The notes beneath the pieces were generated by a model, which was not told the DNA's origin, did no database searches, and saw only the letters and a list, made by a program, of their open reading frames with translations. From positions 38,004-102,003 of the forward strand of contig JAVBUH010000007.1 of assembly GCA_031555505.1 (NCBI GenBank): a DNA stretch of 64,000 nucleotides, written 5' to 3'. The position numbers and the translations under genes were made by a program. Below are positions 59,301 through 64,000 of the stretch, piece after piece. Within the stretch, counting starts at the first letter, position 1. Each line of letters begins with the position of its first letter. This stretch comes from JAJDIA01 sp031555505. GTDB lineage: Bacteria > Bacteroidota > Bacteroidia > Bacteroidales > Tannerellaceae.

Positions 59301-60222
59301 CGAAGAGGTCTGAGATGGTGTTGCCGCTCAACGTCATCTGCCGGTCTTCGTCGGCCTGGTATTGCCTGATCAGCAAATCATCCAGGGGATCGATAGCGTA
59401 CATTCCGGCGCCATCGGTACCGACCAGGATCCGCCCCTGTTGGGTAAGGCTGATGGCACGTATAGGCGCTCCTGAGGGGATACAGGCAAGTGATTTGGAC
59501 CGATGAGAAGTGGTGTCCATCACAAAGGCACCGTGCGAGAATGTTCCGATATAAAGCTTTTCTCCATACAGGAAAAGCGATTCTACACGCGTTTCCGTCA
59601 GGAGGTCTATTTTTTCGGGTACCGCAAAGACATGGCGGCCTTCTGTCTGCTGTAATCTGTAAAGATGTGTTTGGGTACCGATATACCAGGTGTCGTGATC
59701 GGTCTGTAGGAGGGAGGTCACAAGTCCACCTGGGTAGCCGGATATGTGGATCAGTTGTTTTCCAATGCTGTCGAAGTAATACAGTTGGGAAGCGATACAG
59801 GCCCACATGCGGTTGTCCTGGTCAAAGAAGAAGGCTTCCAGGTTGGCGGCTCCACTGGTGTAGTCGGATAGGGAGAAGCGGAAAGCGAAGCAATCGGTTA
59901 TCCGGTCGTAGGTATACATATCGCCTCCATTGCATGCTGCCCAGGGCGTACCTGTGCAATCGAAAGCGTATATGGCCGTTGGTAGTTGCCGCGTATTGTC
60001 ACCCGCAGTGGTGTCTATGGTATAATGACGGAATTCGGTTCCGTCGAACCGGTCGATTCCGGCCTGTGTGAAAAACCACATAAAACCGGTCGAATCTTTT
60101 GCCAACCGGTATGCACCACGGCTGCTCAGCCCATCTCCGATGTGCAGGTGCCGGTAGGATGCAGCGAAGAGGTTCGCCGGCAGCAGGAGAAATAGAAGGA
60201 ACAGCAATCGTATTTTTTTCAT
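56308..60222 (-). CDS. Hybrid two-component system sensor/regulator (HTCS)
   Basis: A 1304-residue membrane sensor fused to its own regulator. Signal peptide 1-22; periplasmic two-bladed-propeller sensor (about 25-660) with repeated units such as G-L-I-G-F-H-P-G-T-G; Y-Y-Y domain (about 690-755); transmembrane helix (about 770-790). The histidine kinase follows with H-box A-H-D-I-R-I-P-V-T (near 816) and ATP lid N-L-L-S-N-A-I-K-Y-T. The receiver domain has D-I-I-V-S-D-I-I-M-P (near 1110), and an AraC-type DNA-binding domain lies at about 1200-1304. In this class the periplasmic part binds a glycan fragment and switches on the adjacent operon. Confidence 0.95.
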   Translation of the reverse strand: MKKIRLLFLLFLLLPANLFAASYRHLHIGDGLSSRGAYRLAKDSTGFMWFFTQAGIDRFDGTEFRHYTIDTTAGDNTRQLPTAIYAFDCTGTPWAACNGGDMYTYDRITDCFAFRFSLSDYTSGAANLEAFFFDQDNRMWACIASQLYYFDSIGKQLIHISGYPGGLVTSLLQTDHDTWYIGTQTHLYRLQQTEGRHVFAVPEKIDLLTETRVESLFLYGEKLYIGTFSHGAFVMDTTSHRSKSLACIPSGAPIRAISLTQQGRILVGTDGAGMYAIDPLDDLLIRQYQADEDRQMTLSGNTISDLFVDEYNCIWVATSTNGITIVDQAQPEIEWIRHEYMNRNSLISGHVNVIYEDSDGDLWYGTNTGISLYRTKEGRWTHYLDEKSNESNHPVVVLTLCEDKEKQVWAGGFGISTFRIDKRTGRVQQLKTRQHTDEKNGVSTDYIYTIHTEGNDVWLGGIRGALTRYHLPTGAYTYYDIECIGDIRTGNPHQHQLLLASCGGLGIFNTENGEVDWHNQFGNVTLHYPIRCLVQAADGVVWMATAGDGLIGFHPGTGKSMIYTTDNGLESNTVLSVLQDPEGYIWFTTDKNLYRLDTHTSTIIDMNEYVQTNGSSYNPNACLLRSDGHLLFGAATGAWEFSSHFRLDRQPPAQLLLTGFSLFRQEVKVDEGEALLPETIDRMEAIRLSHAANYFSITFSSVNYLNPMQMAYEYKLEGYDADWCRAGSDRMADYTNVPPGNYTFHLRLIHKFTHEVATERSLAIRIDKPFWASWWAWCIYLLLAAGLVSFILHYTRNRIEEHNAKEKIRSFIHLAHDIRIPVTLIKAPLSELEANENLSEKGRKSLSTALTNADKLFAMVTQLLDLQKADAQAARLRMERHNLCDYMQEKMTIFRPSAIQKGIELQLEADADMPDGWFDRNSMDKIMDNLLSNAIKYTEKGTVSIQLKHSPREWTVKIKDSGIGIPAHDQKHLFKEFYRAGNTINSNISGSGIGLVLTRRLVRLNQGKITFSSEENKGSSFLLAFPINEAAFRSKPNEPEEPVTKPEQEQIPLPATERETILLAEDNDDMRDYLTESLSGEYRVITTRDGSEALEQARELNPDIIVSDIIMPSLRGDEMCRILKSSMETSHIPVILLTALNDKENIIWGLEAGADDYITKPFDFAVLKVRIRNILQSREKLRRMILSAEVGLDDLNYTNSLDKEFLDKAIAIIETELANADFSINDFCRELGMSRTSAYNKIKTLTNQAPNDFIRIIRLNRAKELLRSKKYPIAEVAVMVGFSDAKYFSTSFKKQFGISPSKVE

Positions 60223-60271
60223 CAATGGGATCGTTTTCCGGTTGATCTGCAAAATAAGCCATTTTTATAGT

Positions 60272-60279
60272 TACTTTTG
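60272..60279 (+). promoter_or_regulatory. -7 box (TACTTTTG) for murB
   Basis: TACTTTTG fits TAnnTTTG and lies 21 bp upstream of the ATG at 60300, in the gap shared with the divergent HTCS gene. Confidence 0.55.
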
Positions 60280-60299
60280 CCAAACGAAAAGAAAAACCG

Positions 60300-61316
60300 A
60301 TGAGAATAGTTGAAAATTACGCGTTGGAAACGCATAATACATTCCACCTGCCGGTGCGTACACGCTGGTTTATGGAATACGACAATGAAGAAGAATTGGG
60401 CCGTATCCTGCGTGACGAATATTTCCAGCAATGCCTTTCGCTACATATCGGGGAGGGGAGTAACCTGTTGTTTATCAACGATTATAATGGCATCATTCTG
60501 CATTCCCAAATCAAAGGGATCACAGTAGCGGAAGAAGACGATGCGACTGTCTTGCTGCGTGTAGGCGCTGCCGAGCGATGGGACGATGTGGTAGCCTGGG
60601 CGGTGTCGAAGGGATATGGTGGTATTGAGAATCTATCCCTTATACCCGGCGAGGCGGGTGCGGCTGCTATCCAAAATATTGGCGCATACGGGGTAGAGAT
60701 GAAAGACGTGGTGGTAACGGTGGAAGCGTATAATCAGCTTACGTTTGAGAAGCGTATTTTTACCCGTGCAGAATGTGCCTATTCGTATCGGTACAGCTAT
60801 TTCAAGAACGAACATAATGATCCGCATATCGTTACATATATAACGCTACGGCTGCAGAAGAACCCGGATACATTCCGGCTTGATTATGGTAACTTACGCG
60901 ATGAATTGGACGAAACAGGGCCACTTACACTTGCTGCGATTCGCGCTGCAGTGATCGCTGTCCGTCGTCGTAAGCTGCCCGATCCTGCTGAGCTGGGTAA
61001 TGCAGGCAGTTTCTTTATGAATCCGGTGGTGGATGCTTCTTTGGCCGAGCGCTTGCAAACGCGCTACCCCGATATGCCGCACTATCCAGCTGCTGATGGG
61101 CGTGTGAAACTGTCGGCTGGCTGGTTGATCGAGCAATGCGGTTTCAAGGGACAACGCCATGGCGATGTGGGGGTGTATGAAAAGCAGGCGCTGGTGCTGG
61201 TCAATTACGGTGGCGCCGACGGACACGAAATAGCCCTGGTGGCTGAAAGTATCCGGTCGGCTGTATCCGATTCTTTTGGTGTGGAACTGATCCCCGAAGT
61301 AAAATACATTAGCTGA
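60300..61316 (+). CDS. murB: UDP-N-acetylenolpyruvoylglucosamine reductase
   Basis: A 338-residue FAD enzyme making UDP-MurNAc. FAD-binding features are G-E-G-S-N-L-L-F (about 57-64) and P-G-E-A-G-A-A-A-I-Q-N-I-G-A-Y-G, with E-M-K-D-V after it. Catalytic serine is in G-S-F-F-M-N-P, and the terminal L-I-P-E-V-K-Y-I holds the conserved glutamate. A type I MurB by length and sequence. The next gene begins 9 bp downstream. Confidence 0.95.
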   Translation: MRIVENYALETHNTFHLPVRTRWFMEYDNEEELGRILRDEYFQQCLSLHIGEGSNLLFINDYNGIILHSQIKGITVAEEDDATVLLRVGAAERWDDVVAWAVSKGYGGIENLSLIPGEAGAAAIQNIGAYGVEMKDVVVTVEAYNQLTFEKRIFTRAECAYSYRYSYFKNEHNDPHIVTYITLRLQKNPDTFRLDYGNLRDELDETGPLTLAAIRAAVIAVRRRKLPDPAELGNAGSFFMNPVVDASLAERLQTRYPDMPHYPAADGRVKLSAGWLIEQCGFKGQRHGDVGVYEKQALVLVNYGGADGHEIALVAESIRSAVSDSFGVELIPEVKYIS

Positions 61317-61324
61317 TTGAACGG

Positions 61325-62083
61325 ATGAAGATTACATTCTTAGGTACGGGTACGTCGACCGGCGTTCCTGAAATAGCCTGCCATTGCCCGGTATGCTGCA
61401 GTCATGATGCCCGCGACCACCGTCTGCGCACTTCGGCCCTGATTGAAAGGGAAGGTAAACGAATACTGATCGATTGTGGCCCAGACTTCCGGGAGCAAAT
61501 GTTGGCCAACGGTATCGAACATATCGATGCCCTCCTTCTTACGCACGAACATTATGACCATGTGGGCGGTCTGGACGACCTTCGTCCTTTTCTGATAAAA
61601 ACGGAACTCGAAATCTATGCCGAACAGCAGGTGATCAGTGCTATCCATACCCGGATGCCATACGCCTTCCGCAAGGCCACCTATCCCGGAGCACCAAAGT
61701 TGCTGCTGACACGTATTGATGATGCCACACCCTTTACCGCCGCCGGTATCCCGGTGACGCCTATCCGGTTGATGCATGCCGAACTGCCTATCCTGGGCTA
61801 CCGCATTGGCAACCTGGCTTATCTCACCGACCTGAAATATATTCCCGAAGAAGAATTTGCCAAACTGGAAGGTGTGGAAGTGCTCATTATTGAAGCCCTT
61901 CGCAATGGATTCCACTACACCCATGAAAGCCTGGAAGATGCATTGGCCAATATCCGCCGCATCGCCCCCAAAGCTTCTTACCTGATCCATATCAGCCATC
62001 GCCTCGGCCTTCACAACGAAGTAGAACGCTCGCTACCCGCAGGAGTGAAGTTGGCGTATGACGGGTTGGAAGTGACTCTGTAG
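61325..62083 (+). CDS. Metallo-beta-lactamase-fold hydrolase (PhnP-like)
   Basis: A 252-residue hydrolase. The metal site H-E-H-Y-D-H occurs in L-T-H-E-H-Y-D-H-V-G-G-L, with further H and D residues in M-H-A-E and Y-L-T-D-L-K-Y. A Cys cluster C-H-C-P-V-C near residues 19-24, followed by R-D-H-R-L-R-T-S, is characteristic of PhnP-type phosphodiesterases. It is translated with murB. Substrate unknown, a cyclic nucleotide or phosphodiester is plausible. Confidence 0.87.
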   Translation: MKITFLGTGTSTGVPEIACHCPVCCSHDARDHRLRTSALIEREGKRILIDCGPDFREQMLANGIEHIDALLLTHEHYDHVGGLDDLRPFLIKTELEIYAEQQVISAIHTRMPYAFRKATYPGAPKLLLTRIDDATPFTAAGIPVTPIRLMHAELPILGYRIGNLAYLTDLKYIPEEEFAKLEGVEVLIIEALRNGFHYTHESLEDALANIRRIAPKASYLIHISHRLGLHNEVERSLPAGVKLAYDGLEVTL

Positions 62084-62092
62084 ACGGCTTAT

Positions 62093-62746
62093 TTATAAAC
62101 CTTTTGCCGTAGACGAGGAGAGGAAATACTTGCACCAGGGTTTGAGGCCGCATTCGGTGCATTTGGGGCTTCGGGCGGTACAGACGTAGCGGCCGTGGAG
62201 GATGAGCCAGTGATGGGCGCGGGGAATAAGGGCTTCGGGGATGTGCTTTACCAGTTCGCGCTCGGTTTCGAGAGGTGTTTTGCTGTTGTGCGTGAGGCCG
62301 ATGCGGTTGGATACACGGAATACGTGTGTGTCTACGGCCATGGCGGGGAGGTTGAATACCACGGATGCAATCACATTGGCTGTTTTGCGTCCTACGCCTG
62401 GTAGCTTTTGCAATTCTTTCTGTTCGGATGGGACTACGCCGCCGAAATCAGACATCAACATCCGGGCCATCCCTACCAGGTGTTTAGCCTTATTGTTAGG
62501 GTATGAAACGCTCTTGATATACTCATAAACCACTTCGGGCGTAGAGGCAGCTAATACTTCGGGGGTAGGGAAGGCCTCATAGAGGGCAGGTGTTACCTGG
62601 TTGATCCGTTTGTCGGTGCACTGTGCCGAGAGGATCACGGCAATCAGTAGTTGGTATGGGTCCTTGTAATGCAGTTCTGTTTCGGCAACCGGTATGTTTT
62701 GGATGAACCAGTCGATCACACCTCTATATCGTTCTTCTTTTCGCAT
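62093..62746 (-). CDS. nth: Endonuclease III
   Basis: A 217-residue base-excision-repair glycosylase/AP lyase that removes oxidised pyrimidines. The helix-hairpin-helix is L-P-G-V-G-R-K-T-A, with the catalytic lysine nearby in L-S-A-Q-C-T-D-K-R, and V-D-T-H-V-F-R has the catalytic aspartate. The 4Fe-4S motif C-x6-C-x2-C-x5-C is seen near the C-terminus (C-T-A-R-S-P-K-C-T-E-C-G-L-K-P-W-C). Normal length. Convergent with the PhnP-like gene, 10 bp apart. Confidence 0.95.
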   Translation of the reverse strand: MRKEERYRGVIDWFIQNIPVAETELHYKDPYQLLIAVILSAQCTDKRINQVTPALYEAFPTPEVLAASTPEVVYEYIKSVSYPNNKAKHLVGMARMLMSDFGGVVPSEQKELQKLPGVGRKTANVIASVVFNLPAMAVDTHVFRVSNRIGLTHNSKTPLETERELVKHIPEALIPRAHHWLILHGRYVCTARSPKCTECGLKPWCKYFLSSSTAKGL

Positions 62747-62780
62747 GATGGAATACTATATGCGCGGATATCCTTAGTGT

Positions 62781-62813
62781 TTCCCCCCGGGCAGGGTTAA
62801 GGACCCGGGGGAA
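62781..62813. terminator. GC-rich hairpin between pheS and nth
   Basis: TTCCCCCCGGGC pairs with ACCCGGGGGAA around GGTTAAGG-like bases, giving an 11-bp stem with one bulge. No T-run follows on the minus strand, so termination strength is uncertain. Confidence 0.45.
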
Positions 62814-62834
62814 GGTATTAGCAGGCTATCAACT

Positions 62835-63854
62835 TCAATTGGCGGATTCAAATTGTCTCAGGAAACTGATATCGTTTTCCGAGAACATGCGCAGGTCTTT
62901 GACCTGGTATTTCAGGTTGGTGATCCGTTCGATACCCATACCCAGCGCATATCCGGAATAGATCCGGCTGTCTATGCCACAGTTGTCGAGCACATTCGGG
63001 TCTACCATGCCGCATCCGAGGATTTCCACCCATCCGGTGTATTTGCAGAACGGACATCCTTTGCCTCCGCAGAGATTGCAGGAGATATCCATTTCGGCCG
63101 ACGGTTCGGTGAAGGGGAAGTAAGAGGGGCGCAGGCGTATCTTGGTGTCTTGTCCGAACATCTCTTTGGCGAAGAATAGTAACGCCTGTTTGAGGTCGGC
63201 AAACGACACATCTTTGTCTATATACAGGGCTTCTACCTGATGGAAGAAGCAGTGGGCACGATAGGAAATAGCTTCGTTGCGAGACACACGTCCCGGGCAG
63301 ATGATGCGGATGGGCGGTTGTGTTTTTTCCATTACACGTGTCTGCACGGAAGATGTATGCGTGCGAAGCAACACGTCGGGCTGATGGCCGAAGAAGAAGG
63401 TATCCTGCATATCACGCGCCGGATGGTCTTCAGCGAAGTTGAGCGAAGTAAACACATGCCAGTCGTCTTCGATCTCGGGACCTTCCGCAATACTGAAACC
63501 AAGGCGACCGAAGATATCACAGATCTCTCTCTTTATAAGTGATATCGGATGACGGGTGCCGAGTGGAATGGGATAAGCCGTACGGGTAAGGTCGATATCG
63601 TCGTTGGATGATTGTACGTTGTCAAAACCCTGCTTGATGTCGTTGATCTTGTTCTGGGCACTTTCTTTGAGTTGGTTCAGGAACATACCTACTTCACGTT
63701 TCTGGTCGGCGGCTACGTTACGGAAATCATTCATCAGCATCGAGATCTCTCCTTTTTTACTGAGGTATTTAATACGTAATGTTTCCAGTTCGTCGGCATT
63801 GGTAGCCGTCATCGTTTCAACCTCTGCAAGCAGTGCTTTAATCTTATCCAGCAT
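62835..63854 (-). CDS. pheS: Phenylalanyl-tRNA synthetase alpha subunit
   Basis: A 339-residue class II synthetase subunit that charges tRNA-Phe together with PheT. An N-terminal coiled coil (about 1-85, starting L-D-K-I-K-A-L-L-A-E-V-E) binds tRNA. Then come H-P-I-S-L-I-K-R-E (motif 1 region), E-D-D-W-H-V-F-T-S-L, F-H-Q-V-E-A-L, and C-N-L-C-G-G-K-G-C-P-F-C-K-Y-T-G-W-V-E-I with the motif 3 G-M-G-I-E-R. Normal length. The beta subunit is not adjacent. Confidence 0.97.
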   Translation of the reverse strand: MLDKIKALLAEVETMTATNADELETLRIKYLSKKGEISMLMNDFRNVAADQKREVGMFLNQLKESAQNKINDIKQGFDNVQSSNDDIDLTRTAYPIPLGTRHPISLIKREICDIFGRLGFSIAEGPEIEDDWHVFTSLNFAEDHPARDMQDTFFFGHQPDVLLRTHTSSVQTRVMEKTQPPIRIICPGRVSRNEAISYRAHCFFHQVEALYIDKDVSFADLKQALLFFAKEMFGQDTKIRLRPSYFPFTEPSAEMDISCNLCGGKGCPFCKYTGWVEILGCGMVDPNVLDNCGIDSRIYSGYALGMGIERITNLKYQVKDLRMFSENDISFLRQFESAN

Positions 63855-63881
63855 TGTGTACGTCTTTTTTTATTCGATGTG

Positions 63882-63889
63882 CAAAGTTA
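63882..63889 (-). promoter_or_regulatory. -7 box (TAACTTTG) for pheS
   Basis: The minus strand reads TAACTTTG, 28 bp upstream of the pheS ATG. Confidence 0.6.
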
Positions 63890-63914
63890 CGCCTTTCTTT
63901 TTAGCACGCAATTG

Positions 63915-63945
63915 TTTGTGCAGTTTTTTATTATATGTATCTTCG
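63915..63945 (+). promoter_or_regulatory. Complete Bacteroidota promoter (TTTG-N19-TATCTTCG)
   Basis: TTTG at 63915-63918 and TATCTTCG at 63938-63945 are 19 bp apart, the spacing known for -33/-7 elements in this phylum; one mismatch (C for T) in the -7. It precedes the partial gene at 63974. Confidence 0.6.
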
Positions 63946-63973
63946 CAGGGTAATCAACCAGCGACCATCCGAA

Positions 63974-64000
63974 ATGGAAATAGTCATTATTCTCGGCCTG
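63974..64000 (+). CDS. Start of a membrane protein, possibly hemolysin/CorC family
   Basis: Nine codons read M-E-I-V-I-I-L-G-L before the window ends. This hydrophobic opening matches the typical start of hemolysin-like CNNM/CBS proteins in Bacteroidales, but nine residues cannot prove it. Confidence 0.35.

Overview
The window comes from the chromosome of a Bacteroidales bacterium (Bacteroidota) of moderate GC. Many genes have an upstream TAnnTTTG -7 box typical of the phylum. The gene complement is also typical: a hybrid two-component regulator, DUF5606 and PUR-domain proteins, a PorT-like barrel, a long NusB, and the CoaE-YbbR-YajC-NusB cluster. I cannot name a species; a Tannerellaceae or Parabacteroides-like relative is a guess. 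No phage, transposase, CRISPR array or rRNA was seen.

Layout. 1-1.8 kb: start of an ABC-F gene, a diacylglycerol kinase, a PAP2 phosphatase, and between the last two a 519-bp inverted-repeat structure. 1.8-16.8 kb (minus): a MacAB-like export operon with one adaptor, one ATPase and ten permease genes in five alternating A/B pairs. 17.4-22.3 kb: cupredoxin lipoprotein, dnaG, and a NatAB-type ABC exporter. 22.3-23.4 kb: repeat-rich gap and tRNA-Gln. 23.6-32.4 kb: housekeeping block (rsfS, ftsH, cdsA, PorT-like, ferredoxin, PUR protein, nusB, yajC, ybbR, coaE, DUF5606). 32.6-33 kb: remnant of an ECF sigma locus. 33-40 kb: MFS pump, ABC-F, NhaD antiporter, a MurNAc-type kinase with murQ, and an unknown protein. 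40.3-46.4 kb: serine hydrolase, alpha-galactosidase-like enzyme, DNA glycosylase and glutamine synthetase. 46.4-47.3 kb: inverted second copy of the 22.7-23.2 kb repeat. 47.3-60.2 kb (minus): a carbohydrate locus with a hybrid two-component sensor, ROK kinase, NagB/AgaI-like isomerase, FucP-like transporter, GH9 enzyme and three ThuA-domain proteins, but no SusC/SusD pair. 60.3-64 kb: murB, a metallo-hydrolase, nth, pheS and the start of a hemolysin-like membrane protein.

The most unusual signal is non-coding. At least four intergenic loci (about 0.6-1.1, 17.06-17.13, 22.65-23.16 and 46.66-47.13 kb) carry arrays of 14-bp near-palindromes separated by about 8 bp, so the period is almost exactly 22 bp. 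The palindrome sequence differs between arrays (CACAnnTGTG type, GAGGC-CTGC-GCCTC type, TCATAATGA type), but the spacing does not. Three of the loci also carry a shared module containing TTTCACnCTgTCACTTTCTG, in inverted pairs. In the two long copies (22.7-23.2 and 46.6-47.1 kb) individual 8-bp spacers have been reordered, and one is inverted. I do not recognise this as a described family. All comparisons were made by eye.
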